Shown here piece after piece: positions 8,374 to 16,384 of a stretch of DNA of 39,087 nucleotides. The notes under the pieces are model-generated. The model worked only from the letters and a program-made list of their open reading frames with translations. It had not been told where the DNA came from and searched no databases. The translations under genes and the position numbers were made by a program. Source of the DNA: DAMCAP01 sp032059445. Its GTDB lineage: Bacteria; Bacillota; Clostridia; Oscillospirales; Ruminococcaceae. The stretch is taken from positions 1 to 39,087 of the forward strand of contig DAMCAP010000024.1 in assembly GCA_032059445.1 (NCBI GenBank). The letters are read 5' to 3'. Within the stretch, counting starts at the first letter, position 1. Every line of letters begins with the position of its first letter.

Positions 8374-8550
8374 CTGCTTCTTTAAAGGATTTGATAATGC
8401 GTTTAGGGCATGATTAAAGATAGGGAAGATGGTTCATAAGCGGCGAGCAGGTGCAAGATCAAAGCCACAGGAAACTGTAAGGGTTCCGAGGTTTTTAACG
8501 TCGCAGCTGCCGTCGCTTACCCAAAATACAAGTTGTGGCTGAAACAGCCC

Positions 8551-9012
8551 CTAATTCATGCGTTCGAAATAAGGCAGCGAGTCAATTTGTGCGGCAATGC
8601 AGGCAACCTCAAATATATTTGCCTGATCGTACAAATGCTGACCGATATAGGTCACCAGTACTTTGGGATCCTGCTCATAAGAATCACCATAAGCAGCCCA
8701 CACGCTGATTATAGCCTCAGCAATCTCAGCTTTACCCTGCTCGTCTGCCAGATTCCAATCAAAGACATCATAGGCAAGGGTGGTTTGATATTGCTCTGGT
8801 GATAGCATGTTGTCAGTATTTTTCGATGTACCGTCAGCTTCTATCGGGGTATCTGCCCCCGTACTGACTGACGCATTAGCAGGGGTAACTGCACCTTGGG
8901 AAGACGGGGGATCAGGTGCTGTCGGAGCCTCGCCAAAAAACATGACGATGGCAAAAAGGAAAGCAAAGGTCACCGCCAGCGTAATTAGCACTGTTTTGAG
9001 TGTTTTGTTCAT
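8551..9012 (-). CDS. Membrane-anchored protein, unknown function
   Basis: One N-terminal transmembrane or signal segment (about 5-27), then a Pro/Ser/Thr/Ala-rich linker (about 28-68), then a soluble helical domain of about 85 residues (AYDVFDWNLADEQGKAEIAEAI...). No family recognised. The topology suggests an exposed helical domain on a flexible stalk. Its ATG overlaps the LemA stop codon (ATGA), so translation is probably coupled; AAAGGAG lies about 10 bp upstream. The frame stays open for 38 sense codons past the TAG stop, as far as TGA at 8434-8436 (see findings). Confidence 0.72.
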   Translation of the reverse strand: MNKTLKTVLITLAVTFAFLFAIVMFFGEAPTAPDPPSSQGAVTPANASVSTGADTPIEADGTSKNTDNMLSPEQYQTTLAYDVFDWNLADEQGKAEIAEAIISVWAAYGDSYEQDPKVLVTYIGQHLYDQANIFEVACIAAQIDSLPYFERMN

Positions 9013-9566
9013 TGATGAGCTTCTCCTTTAAATGCCATTGCAACGTCTGATTTTTTCGCTTCCTCCGCTGCAAAGAAATCCTGCTTTACAAGGTGCATGG
9101 ATTTTGACACTAAGCTTTTGGGGAAGGTAACAATCAACTGGTTTAGCAACGAAACATTTGCATTATGAAGTCGCCTTGCCGCCTGTAGATGTTCCTCTAC
9201 GTCTGCGGTTGTTACTTGCAGCTGCTTAAAATTCTCACTGGATTTAAGCTCGGGGTAGTTTTCAGCGATGACGCTGATTTTACTTTGCATAGTATCAAGC
9301 TTCTCATTTATATCATTTTTTTCTGATACCGACATACCTTTTCGCAGGTTTACGATTTTTTCAAGGGTTTCTACTTCATGGCGGGCATACGCTTTCGTGA
9401 TATCCAGCATCTTAGTCAGTGTATCGTAGCGCTTTGTCAGGGCAACATCAATTCCAGAGCTTGCCTCATCTATTTTAACAATTAGCTTCCTAAATTGATT
9501 GCTGGTTGCGATCCACCAAATCATCAGGATAAAAAGTACTACTGCTAAAGCAATCATATACGGCAT
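9009..9566 (-). CDS. LemA family protein
   Basis: LemA proteins have one N-terminal transmembrane helix and a long helical bundle outside or along the membrane; their function is not established, though they are often linked to envelope stress genes. Here a helix at about 3-20 is followed by NQFRKLIVKIDEASSGIDVALTKRYD, the family's coiled region, then AENYPELKSSENF and RRLHNANVSLLNQLIVTFPKSL, which match the conserved C-terminal part. I place the start at ATG 9566 because GGAG lies 9 bp before it; ATG 9581 has no ribosome site. DUF3137 protein is directly upstream, a common pairing. It overlaps the next gene by 4 bp. Confidence 0.85.
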   Translation of the reverse strand: MPYMIALAVVLFILMIWWIATSNQFRKLIVKIDEASSGIDVALTKRYDTLTKMLDITKAYARHEVETLEKIVNLRKGMSVSEKNDINEKLDTMQSKISVIAENYPELKSSENFKQLQVTTADVEEHLQAARRLHNANVSLLNQLIVTFPKSLVSKSMHLVKQDFFAAEEAKKSDVAMAFKGEAHQ

Positions 9567-9592
9567 AACGTTTATCTCCATTTCTTTATATA

Positions 9593-10498
9593 TTAATGAG
9601 ATGTTGCAACAAGCGTATTATTCTCAAGGCTCATAAGCTCAATAAAATCAGTAATCACCTTTATGTCCTTTAAAACCAGCTCTTTTTCTTTCCAAATTGT
9701 ACGATTTGAAAGGAGTTTCGCTTCAAGTGAATCTTTTTTGCTGGTGATTGCAACATATAGTTTATGATCCCTAAAGCACAAAGCGATCTTTCCCCCATAT
9801 TGCTTTGAAAGCATAGATATTGCTTCTACAATTTGAGGAGTCAAAATATAAAAAGCTGTTTGTGGGTCGCTGCAAAAGACGTTAAAATTGTTGTTAAACA
9901 GCTCAGACTCCATAAATACCTGTTGGCCGCTTGATTGCTTACTTTTTAGTACATCCAGCAATTCTCGGTTGCTGCCTTCTGGGTGAAAGTTTTTACCCAT
10001 TACCTTGACAGGAGCGGCTGCGGGCTTTAGGAAGTCAAAAACAAGGAATCTGCCTGTGAAGCATTGCGTTTCTACTTCTCCGCCTGATATGCCGTCTTTT
10101 CCAACTAATTTCCGTTTATCTATGGTAACTATATCCGCTTGCTTAAACTTCACCTTGCCGTACTTTGCCACGATTAAATCATTGCTGACAAATTCGTCCT
10201 TTAGTACAACAAGCTCCGAAAGGGCAACCTCTTCTTTGCTTACACCTTTTTCCGATTCGTACCCAAGCTCTGTAAATATACCCTCCAAGCTTACCTTTAC
10301 GATGTTATCTTTAAACTGCCTTTTATACTCCGACGTTTTTTTCATAACCAACGCAAGAAATAAAATTCCACCTATCACACACAGTGCAATACTAAAGGGT
10401 GATGGGAAAAATGGCGTAGCCAAAACCATGATTGCAATATTGAGTATTAAATAAAACTTGGCACTTTTCCTTAGCTTCTCGAGCTCTGTTAGTGTCAC
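9593..10498 (-). CDS. DUF3137 membrane protein
   Basis: Two adjacent transmembrane helices (about 14-32 and 34-52) followed by a cytosolic domain of about 245 residues. The stretch VETQCFTGRFLVFDFLK is the characteristic core of DUF3137 (the xFxGxFxxxD pattern). DUF3137 proteins are typically encoded beside LemA and are of unknown function; that neighbourhood is preserved here, supporting the call. Start is GTG at 10498 with GGAG 10 bp upstream; the nearby ATG is out of frame. It follows the DUF2442 gene by 18 bp and precedes LemA by about 26 bp, so the three are one transcript. Confidence 0.82.
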   Translation of the reverse strand: MTLTELEKLRKSAKFYLILNIAIMVLATPFFPSPFSIALCVIGGILFLALVMKKTSEYKRQFKDNIVKVSLEGIFTELGYESEKGVSKEEVALSELVVLKDEFVSNDLIVAKYGKVKFKQADIVTIDKRKLVGKDGISGGEVETQCFTGRFLVFDFLKPAAAPVKVMGKNFHPEGSNRELLDVLKSKQSSGQQVFMESELFNNNFNVFCSDPQTAFYILTPQIVEAISMLSKQYGGKIALCFRDHKLYVAITSKKDSLEAKLLSNRTIWKEKELVLKDIKVITDFIELMSLENNTLVATSH

Positions 10499-10516
10499 AA
10501 AAAATCATCTCCATTT

Positions 10517-10789
10517 CTATTTGGTTCTGTCAATCATTAAAAGATCCATAAAGTCGTCGGCTGTAATTGTAACAAGCTCTTCTTCGTTAACTCCAAAGAT
10601 AAGAGCATCGCCGTCTGTGCGGACGCTTGCAAAGATCTCTGGGTCTTGCAGCCTCCCATAGCGTATCGACTGGATGCGGCTTGTGAAATCAAACAAAATA
10701 TCATTGCCGGTTTCCATTTGGATTTTTAGCTGATAGTTTGGCAAGAGCGTAACGCTGCGAAACACTGGCCTACTAAAGTACTTTTCCAA
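10517..10789 (-). CDS. DUF2442-like small protein
   Basis: 90 aa. The pattern SVTLLPNYQLKIQMETGNDI followed by FDF, a mid LQDPEIFASVRTDGDALIFG stretch matches DUF2442 (a small beta-alpha domain found as a stand-alone protein or beside toxin-like or regulatory genes). No catalytic role is known. Start is TTG 10789 with GGAGG about 10 bp upstream. It is the first gene of the minus-strand cluster and lies behind a terminator-like leader hairpin, which makes it a candidate regulatory component. Confidence 0.65.
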   Translation of the reverse strand: MEKYFSRPVFRSVTLLPNYQLKIQMETGNDILFDFTSRIQSIRYGRLQDPEIFASVRTDGDALIFGVNEEELVTITADDFMDLLMIDRTK

Positions 10790-10822
10790 GCTGTTTGGGC
10801 CTCCTTTACGATGAAATAAAAA

Positions 10823-10853
10823 AGAACTACCATATAAATCATATGGCAGTTCT
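10823..10853 (-). terminator. Leader terminator (attenuator candidate) in front of the envelope cluster
   Basis: On the minus strand AGAACTgCCATAT pairs with ATATGGtAGTTCT and is followed by TTTTTTATTTC. It lies between the putative minus-strand promoter (10893-10922) and the first gene's ribosome site (10800-10804), so it would stop most transcripts before the cluster unless antitermination occurs. The opposite orientation lacks a T run. Confidence 0.7.
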
Positions 10854-10892
10854 ATTTAAGATGGTATTACCCATCGGGTATTTATTTTGCGT

Positions 10893-10922
10893 ATTCTATA
10901 AATACAGTGCTGCTAAATTCAA
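10893..10922 (-). promoter_or_regulatory. Putative promoter of the DUF2442-DUF3137-LemA cluster
   Basis: Minus strand: TTGAAT (10922-10917), 18-bp spacer, TAGAAT (10898-10893). Predicted RNA start near 10886 gives a leader of about 95 nt containing the hairpin at 10823-10853. Confidence 0.45.
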
Positions 10923-10985
10923 AAAAATGTTATTTAAAGGGTTGATTGGGCGTTGTTTATTTATGTAAAGTACTGATAATTATGC

Positions 10986-10991
10986 TATAAT
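10986..10991 (+). promoter_or_regulatory. Putative -10 element of the LAL regulator gene
   Basis: Perfect TATAAT at 10986-10991, but no convincing -35 element 16-18 bp upstream (TGTAAA at best), consistent with an activator-dependent or weak promoter. It is divergent from the envelope cluster. Confidence 0.4.
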
Positions 10992-11053
10992 CAATGTAAT
11001 ATACAGTATAAGGCAGTATTTATACGACTTTATTATATGAGGTGGCGAGTTAT

Positions 11054-11236
11054 TTGTTGAGAAATAAGCAAAGCAAAGACTATTACTTCCCCAGGTTGCT
11101 GTTGGGGCAGCTAGCGCAGATTTTAGAGTATCCATTAACTCTAGTGGAAGCTCCGTCTGGATTTGGGAAAACCACCGCTATAAAGCAGTACCTAGCAGAA
11201 GCTTGCCATACAACAAATGTATACATGCCTTGGTGA
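11054..11236 (+). CDS. LAL (MalT-like) LuxR regulator, N-terminal fragment before a frameshift
   Basis: This segment encodes the start of the STAND/NACHT-type ATPase domain, including the Walker A motif APSGFGKTT near residue 40. The frame closes at TGA 11234-11236, while the rest of the same protein continues in another frame from about 11217. Removing one base near 11223 joins NVY to CLGEPAYRSW, a smooth fusion. An AGGTGG site at 11040-11045 lies 8 bp before TTG 11054, so TTG 11054 (or 11057) is a better start than the GTG inside the ribosome site itself. Treat together with the next entry as one interrupted gene. Confidence 0.7.
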   Translation: MLRNKQSKDYYFPRLLLGQLAQILEYPLTLVEAPSGFGKTTAIKQYLAEACHTTNVYMPW

Positions 11237-13517
11237 GCCTGCATATAGGTCATGGGATGGCATTTGTAACTTAATTAATGCAATTGATACAGCTACCATT
11301 GAAAAAATCAAAAGCTTTGGTATGCCCTGTGAAGACACCCTTTACGATATAATTGAGTTAATTGATGGAATAGCCTGTAAAGAACAAACGGTGTTGGTAA
11401 TTGATAACTACCAGTTAATACGAAATGCGCATCTGGATATGCTAAGCAATGCTTTTGCCAGTGGCTTTAATACCAATTTTCACATCGTGATTATAACTCA
11501 GCCTCCCAAGAAGAAAATCTCGATGAACACGATATATCATCCCAAAAAACTAGTAATCGATCGGTCTTATTTTTTCTTTTCAAAAGAAGATACTAATTTA
11601 TTTTTTAAGCAGTCGGGTATTCGTCTATCCGCTGAGGAATTAGACCATATATGGCGAAGCACCGAAGGGTGGGTAGCCGCACTTTGCCTGCAAAAAAAGA
11701 ACTATCTCGTGTTGGGCTCATTTAGGGATGCCGTGGGGATACATGAGCTATTGGAAACAGCTATTTGGAATAGGCTAAATGAGAAGGAGCAGAGCTTTTT
11801 ACGATCACTTTCGTTATTTAATCGTTTTACGCTAAACCAGGCGATGATTATGCTTAACACCACTGAGCTGCCTGAATATGCCAACGAATTGCTGACGCAT
11901 CATGATTTTATCCACTACGATGATAACTCCCACTCCTATTATTTTCACAGTTTATTACATGATTATCTTACAAAGCATATGGATCAGAAAAAAGCAACAG
12001 AATACGGCAGGCACGTATACCTCAGAGCCGGACTTGCTTATGCAGCCGACTCCCAAAACTATCGGGCAGCCCAGTGCTATTATGAGATTGAGGATTTTGA
12101 ACGATTGCTATCTTTGCCTTTTAAATGCACGGATTTAGATGAATGGGTTGGCTTGGGTAGCGAATTATTCATATCCAATATCCTTCAAAAATGCCCCAGA
12201 GAAGTGTTGATAAAGCACCCTAAGAATTTAATTGTGTTCGCCTTTGAGATGTTTATGCTTGGCAAATATGAGCTATTTGGGGAACTCAGCAGTATTATTA
12301 CGCAAATTCTCTCTAAGCAAAACCCCAACCTTGAAGAAGGTGAATTTGAGTGGCTGTCGGGTGAGTTTGCACTCATGACATCTATGACAAAGTTTAATAA
12401 CATTAATCTTATGGGTGAGGAGCTCAAAAAAGCTTATTGCCTGTTGGGCGGCGAGTCAAGGCTCTTAACCTTCGTAGATGGGTGGGCAATGGACGCTCCC
12501 TCGGTGCTATATCTCTTTTGGAGCAAAAGCGGCGCTTTACAACAGCAACTGCAAAGTATAGATACATGCATGCCCTATTACTACAAGGTTGCGAGTTATC
12601 ATGGTATGGGTGCCGAGATTGTGATGCGGGCAGAAGCCCTGCTGAATGGTGGCGATGATATGGGCGCGGAGGTACTCTGCCACAAGGCCCTATATCTTGC
12701 AGAAATGAAGGATCAGAAGAGTATTTGCTTTTGTGCAGAAATGTGCCTGCTTAGGATTGCTATCCTGCGAGGAGATGCATTTATGTTTGAGAGTGTGCTG
12801 CAAAACTTAGACAAGCGAACACTGACAGGCAATGTATTGCGCTCTAGGTATACGCAGGCTTTAATAAAAGGCTTTTTATATATCCAGCTTGGGAATCCAG
12901 AAAAAGTTGAGAGCTGGTTATTAGAATCATACGGGGCTGAGAGGCTTTTATACAGTGCTGCCATACCATTTGGTCAGGTCATATATGCAGGGTATTTAAT
13001 TGCGAGCAGGCAGTACGCAAAGCTAATCGGCATTTCTGAAGTATTAATAGGCCGGGCAGAGGCGCAAAATCTTTTGCTGGCTAAGATTTATCAACTCATC
13101 TATCTATCAATCGCATATTTACATACCAACCAAAGGGAAAAGGCCATGGTACAGCTTAAGCTTGCTTTGAATCTTGCAGTGCCCGATGAGGTCTACTTGC
13201 CCTTCGCTGAGAATGCTCACCTGCTGGGTGATTTATTAGATTGTGTGTGCACAGTTGACAAAATACATAAAATTGCGCTTCGTCAAAGCGCAGGAGTAGA
13301 AATCCTCAAAAAACACTATAAAGGCATTGATGCAGGTTTAACACCGCGAGAAAAAGAAATAGCCAGACTCGCGCAAGATGGAAAAACCAATAAAGAGATT
13401 GGCGCACTACTTTTTATTTCATCTGAAACAGTTAAAATGACGCTGAAAAAGATCTTTAAAAAGCTAGATATTCATTCTAGGGTGCAGCTGGAGACTACTC
13501 AATTAGAGTCGAAATGA
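11217..13517 (+). CDS. LAL (MalT-like) LuxR-family regulator, main part after the frameshift
   Basis: LAL regulators are large signal-gated ATPases that activate transcription through a C-terminal LuxR helix-turn-helix. Here 766 aa contain the remainder of the ATPase domain (TVLVIDNYQLI is a Walker B-like strand near 60-70), a long helical TPR-like region (about 270-690), and a C-terminal HTH (LTPREKEIARLAQDGKTNKEIG... VKMTLKKIFKKL). The first ATG (11217) has no ribosome site, and the Walker A is in the preceding fragment, so this is not an independent gene. It is transcribed away from the DUF2442-DUF3137-LemA cluster and is its obvious candidate regulator. If the frameshift is real, the ATP-binding function is lost; otherwise it is a sequencing error. 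Confidence 0.8.
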   Translation: MYTCLGEPAYRSWDGICNLINAIDTATIEKIKSFGMPCEDTLYDIIELIDGIACKEQTVLVIDNYQLIRNAHLDMLSNAFASGFNTNFHIVIITQPPKKKISMNTIYHPKKLVIDRSYFFFSKEDTNLFFKQSGIRLSAEELDHIWRSTEGWVAALCLQKKNYLVLGSFRDAVGIHELLETAIWNRLNEKEQSFLRSLSLFNRFTLNQAMIMLNTTELPEYANELLTHHDFIHYDDNSHSYYFHSLLHDYLTKHMDQKKATEYGRHVYLRAGLAYAADSQNYRAAQCYYEIEDFERLLSLPFKCTDLDEWVGLGSELFISNILQKCPREVLIKHPKNLIVFAFEMFMLGKYELFGELSSIITQILSKQNPNLEEGEFEWLSGEFALMTSMTKFNNINLMGEELKKAYCLLGGESRLLTFVDGWAMDAPSVLYLFWSKSGALQQQLQSIDTCMPYYYKVASYHGMGAEIVMRAEALLNGGDDMGAEVLCHKALYLAEMKDQKSICFCAEMCLLRIAILRGDAFMFESVLQNLDKRTLTGNVLRSRYTQALIKGFLYIQLGNPEKVESWLLESYGAERLLYSAAIPFGQVIYAGYLIASRQYAKLIGISEVLIGRAEAQNLLLAKIYQLIYLSIAYLHTNQREKAMVQLKLALNLAVPDEVYLPFAENAHLLGDLLDCVCTVDKIHKIALRQSAGVEILKKHYKGIDAGLTPREKEIARLAQDGKTNKEIGALLFISSETVKMTLKKIFKKLDIHSRVQLETTQLESK

Positions 13518-13601
13518 TATAAGAATAGGCTAAAAGCGGGAACTCAAAGCGTGCGTCGCAGTTCTTTAATAAAAATGCACAGCTAAATAACGTAAAACAA
13601 A

Positions 13602-13635
13602 AGCAACCGCACAGGTTTATTCTCGTGCGGTTGCT
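13602..13635 (-). terminator. Bidirectional-type hairpin after the LAL regulator
   Basis: AGCAACCGCAC / GTGCGGTTGCT, 11-bp perfect stem. The T tract (TTTTGTTTTACG) is on the minus side, while the plus side has GTTCTGTATTG; it may serve both strands. Confidence 0.6.
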
Positions 13636-13810
13636 GTTCTGTATTGAGTTTTGCTTTGACCCATCGATTCGTTCACAAGTTGCCCATTGTATTTGGCTAG
13701 AAGGGGTCACTTTGCTCTTAAATATACCCGTATACTTTTATGTAATACGATGCTAAAAAAACTCAGCGAGCTTCAGGGAATTCACTGCTCGTAATTATCA
13801 AGATCTATAC

Positions 13811-13855
13811 AAAACCCGCTAGATCAGCTGAGTCTCAGCGTCTTTAGCGGGTTTT
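13811..13855. terminator. Bidirectional terminator with nested palindrome
   Basis: AAAACCCGCTA pairs with TAGCGGGTTTT; an inner GCTGA/TCAGC forms a second stem. T-rich flanks on both sides. It lies 37 bp past the stop of the minus-strand DUF6273 gene. The gene-free stretch 13518-13891 holds this and the previous hairpin, nothing else seen. Confidence 0.75.
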
Positions 13856-13891
13856 ATCTGTAAACTTACTTGATCAGATAAATAGTATAAA

Positions 13892-14500
13892 TCATAACTG
13901 GAGCCATAAAGCAGGTCGAACGCCACCGTCGCGCTCTGGGCCGAAGCTGCGGAAGAATACACTATTGCCATTGATGCCTACGCACCCGCCAGGGCTACCG
14001 TGAATATATGCAGCAGCTCGGTTTATGCGCCCTGGCGACCGAAGCCACCACCAGTATTCATGACCCTTAAACATGGCTACTCGCTTGTGATTATTCTGGT
14101 CTTTTTTATTAAACCAGTAATTTTCATTCTTGCCTCGGTTTTGTAGCTTGTCACTGCTGTCACCAAAATACCTGCATACTACATCCTCAATGTCTAATAA
14201 AAAAATCCTATCTTGACTATCTTCTCCGCCATATGTACCAAACCACGGGTTGTTTAAATTCTTATTTGTCACTAAGAGGATTCTTGCTTGATCTAATTCA
14301 TTAAATTGATTATAAAAATCACCGTTTAGGTATTTTCGTAAATCACACTCTGCCCACGTTGTATCTTGATAGGTATTGTGATAAGGGCGTTTTTCTACTA
14401 TATCTTCGGTTATAATCAATGCGGTATTATTCTGAATGTCAAGTACACGCCAAGTATAGTCGCCGAATGATAATAATGAGCCGATTTTTATATCTTCCAT
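13892..14500 (-). CDS. DUF6273 domain protein
   Basis: The C-terminal half carries the characteristic WWWLRSPG ... AAYIHGSPGGCVG ... GGVRPALWL pattern of DUF6273, common in Clostridia and usually attached to surface proteins or standing alone; function unknown. The first 60 residues (IGSLLSFGDYTWRVLDIQNNTALIITEDIV) are the usual beginning of the domain. No signal peptide is seen, so the protein appears cytoplasmic. 202 aa, with a weak AGAAGAG ribosome site upstream of the ATG. It is flanked by a terminator and by unrelated genes, without an operon partner. Confidence 0.8.
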   Translation of the reverse strand: MEDIKIGSLLSFGDYTWRVLDIQNNTALIITEDIVEKRPYHNTYQDTTWAECDLRKYLNGDFYNQFNELDQARILLVTNKNLNNPWFGTYGGEDSQDRIFLLDIEDVVCRYFGDSSDKLQNRGKNENYWFNKKDQNNHKRVAMFKGHEYWWWLRSPGRINRAAAYIHGSPGGCVGINGNSVFFRSFGPERDGGVRPALWLQL

Positions 14501-14574
14501 ATAAGCTCTTCTTTCTTTGTAATAGGGCTTACTCAGAATTTCTTTTAATCACAAGCAATAAATCAAGCTGTGTA

Positions 14575-14602
14575 GGTATACATATGGACGAAATGAAGTC
14601 AA
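14575..14602 (-). promoter_or_regulatory. Putative promoter of the DUF6273 gene
   Basis: Minus strand TTGACT (14602-14597), 16-bp spacer, TATACC (14580-14575). The rest of 14501-14774 shows nothing recognisable. Confidence 0.4.
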
Positions 14603-14774
14603 AGTCATGATAGAATCTACGAGTATGATTTTACTTGCTTGCCGATAAGATCTATCAAATAGAAATAATTTAGTCTAGGATAACGCTTTGTGTGTCGCTG
14701 TTTCTACACAACCTTTTTGGTGGCATGCGAGCAACAATCTATCTCCCCTTGATGAGTAATTAACCCAGCTTGGG

Positions 14775-14807
14775 NNNNNNNNNNNNNNNNNNNNNNNNNN
14801 NNNNNNN
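14775..14807. other. Assembly gap (33 N)
   Basis: Run of 33 undetermined bases. It removes the 3' end of larA; the true length of the missing sequence is not known, and the linkage between 14774 and 14808 rests on scaffolding. Confidence 1.
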
Positions 14808-15617
14808 CAACTCCGTCACCGCCACAATGTCAGCACGTACCAGCACTTTGGCAAAGGCGGCCGCCTTGTGTCCACCAAGCTCGAACTCCTGCTTGATGCG
14901 ATCTAGAATCGACTGTGGTGATGTGGAGGCTTCAACCCAGCGCTCAAAGTTTTCTTCGCCATAGCCCTCCTGACAGGCACCCACCATGACGATGGTTCCG
15001 CCGTCGCGCACCGCGAAGTTGGCGTTATCCAAAGCCTTCTGAGCCTGATAGATATTAATATCCTTCGGGTAGCCGCTACAGGAGATGAGTACAATATCAG
15101 CCTGTTTCTCGATAGGGCGACTGTAGATGGAATCGAGGTAAGCGCAGCCGGCACGGTGGGCCTCGATGTAATGCCCCGCGAATGCACGCAGGATATGCTT
15201 ATTTTCATCAAGCACTACATTGAGGATGTAGTCGATGCGCACAAACTTGCCGATTTCGTCGATATCCTCGCGCAGAGGGTTGCCCTCAAGCTTGCCGGTA
15301 CCGGTACCGGGTAAAGAAATCATGCTGTGGTTATGCTGGATCGTCTCCTTGTTGGCAGCACCCGGCATTAGCGCCTTGGCACCGCCCGAATAGCCCGCGA
15401 ACCAGTGGTATTCCACGTTGCCGGTGCAGATGAGCAGGTCGGCTTCAAACACCTGCTTGTTGATGTTGTAAGGCGTGCCGCGGGATGAAACTCCGATGCT
15501 CACATATTCTCCGGAGGTGGAATCGATACAGCACACCCTCTTGTAGATTTCGCTACCCACCAGTTGCTCATGCTCAGCGGGGGTGTGAGCACGGTGGATG
15601 CCCATGCCGAAGAGCAC
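14808..15617 (-). pseudogene. larA: Nickel-pincer lactate racemase family (LarA), C-terminal part, cut by the gap
   Basis: LarA interconverts L- and D-lactate (paralogues racemise or epimerise other 2-hydroxy acids) using a nickel-pincer nucleotide bound to a lysine. Visible in this part: GMGIHRAHTPAEH with the family's first active-site His, and HWFAGYSGGAKALMPG with His and the cofactor-binding Lys, then an HNH His. The frame is separated from the N-terminal part by a one-base shift near 15620-15628, and the end is lost in the N-run, with about 60 residues missing compared with a usual length of about 420. larB, larC and larE are not in the window, so another source of cofactor would be needed. 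Substrate is uncertain; many LarA homologues are not lactate racemases. Confidence 0.8.
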
Positions 15618-15919
15618 GGTGATATCTCATCCCGCACACCGCTGGAGTTTAGTTCGTCCACCAACACTGGTAGGATTTTATAGGAGGGGGAGGGTCGTGT
15701 GATATCGCTGGCCATGATAACCACCTTCATCCCCGGCTTAGCCATCTCCCGTAGCGGTTTTGCACCGATTGGCTCTCGCAGGGCGCGTAGCAGCTCGGCT
15801 GCCTCTTGCTCGGGAGTGGGGGAACTGGGGAATTCCCCATGCAGCACGTCCTGCAGGTTGCGCTTCGGAATTTGCACCGAAAGCTCACCTTTCCCATACT
15901 TCAGTTGAATGGTTTGCAT
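15500..15919 (-). pseudogene. larA: LarA family, N-terminal part before the frameshift
   Basis: Starts at ATG 15919 with GGAGG about 7 bp upstream. Residues 1-98 match the LarA N-terminus (IQLKYGKGELSVQIP, MASDITRPSPSYKILPVLVDEL, SSGV). After GVRDE the reading frame departs into nonsense, while the correct continuation (ITVLFGMGIHR) is in the next frame; a single missing base around 15620-15628 explains it. Nearness to the assembly gap makes a consensus error plausible. The local base composition, by eye, is more GC-rich than in the flanking intergenic DNA. Confidence 0.78.
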
Positions 15920-15961
15920 AGAACGCCTCCTCTATGTCAAAAAAATTAGGAATTTATTAAA

Positions 15962-15990
15962 ATTATATCATCCCCTATTAAACCATGCAA
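15962..15990 (-). promoter_or_regulatory. Putative promoter of larA
   Basis: Minus strand TTGCAT (15990-15985), 17-bp spacer, TATAAT (15967-15962); RNA start about 35 bp upstream of the ATG. Confidence 0.6.
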
Positions 15991-16054
15991 TCTCAAAATA
16001 ATCCTTGGTATACCGGAGAAAAAAGGCTTCAGCCCAAAAAAAATCTTGAAGTAG

Positions 16055-16384
16055 ATGGAATTGCTTGGAGTAACGATAGCGCGATGTGTGGGCAACTTCT
16101 CTGATGCAGCTAAAGCAGAGGCAATTAAAGCGGCCTATGGGTATGCGGAACGTAAAGCCAGAATGAAAGTGAGCGATTATAAAATATCTGATACTGATTT
16201 ACGAGCCTATATTGTTGAAAAAGAGGGCATACCTTATTCGTCATTTGCCTTATACCGTGCTTCGCTGCCTAAAGATCCAACCAAATACGATGTAGCTGCC
16301 GCAATAAATAAACTAAGCATATCAGAAGAGCAAAAAGGCTTCCTCTGGGATCTGCACTATGGAAAAGTAAAAAGCCGCCTTTAA
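16055..16384 (+). CDS. Small protein resembling the C-terminus of phage-type structural proteins; probably a remnant
   Basis: 109 aa, Lys/Ala-rich and helical. The pattern FSDAAKAEAIKAAYGYAERKA followed later by LSISEEQKGFLWDL resembles the last part of large phage or mobile-element proteins of Firmicutes (recalled pattern, not a searched hit). The codon directly before the ATG is a stop (TAG), and no good ribosome site precedes it, so this may be a decayed 3' fragment rather than an intact gene. No other phage gene is nearby. It converges on the next gene with a shared terminator. Confidence 0.45.
   Translation: MELLGVTIARCVGNFSDAAKAEAIKAAYGYAERKARMKVSDYKISDTDLRAYIVEKEGIPYSSFALYRASLPKDPTKYDVAAAINKLSISEEQKGFLWDLHYGKVKSRL

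Noticed and set aside
10005..10454. 149-codon plus-strand ORF opposite the DUF3137 gene
   Set aside because: Shadow of a well-supported gene, no ribosome site.
11217..11236. Programmed frameshift in the LAL regulator
   Set aside because: No slippery heptamer, no internal ribosome site or downstream pseudoknot could be recognised; simple insertion is more economical.
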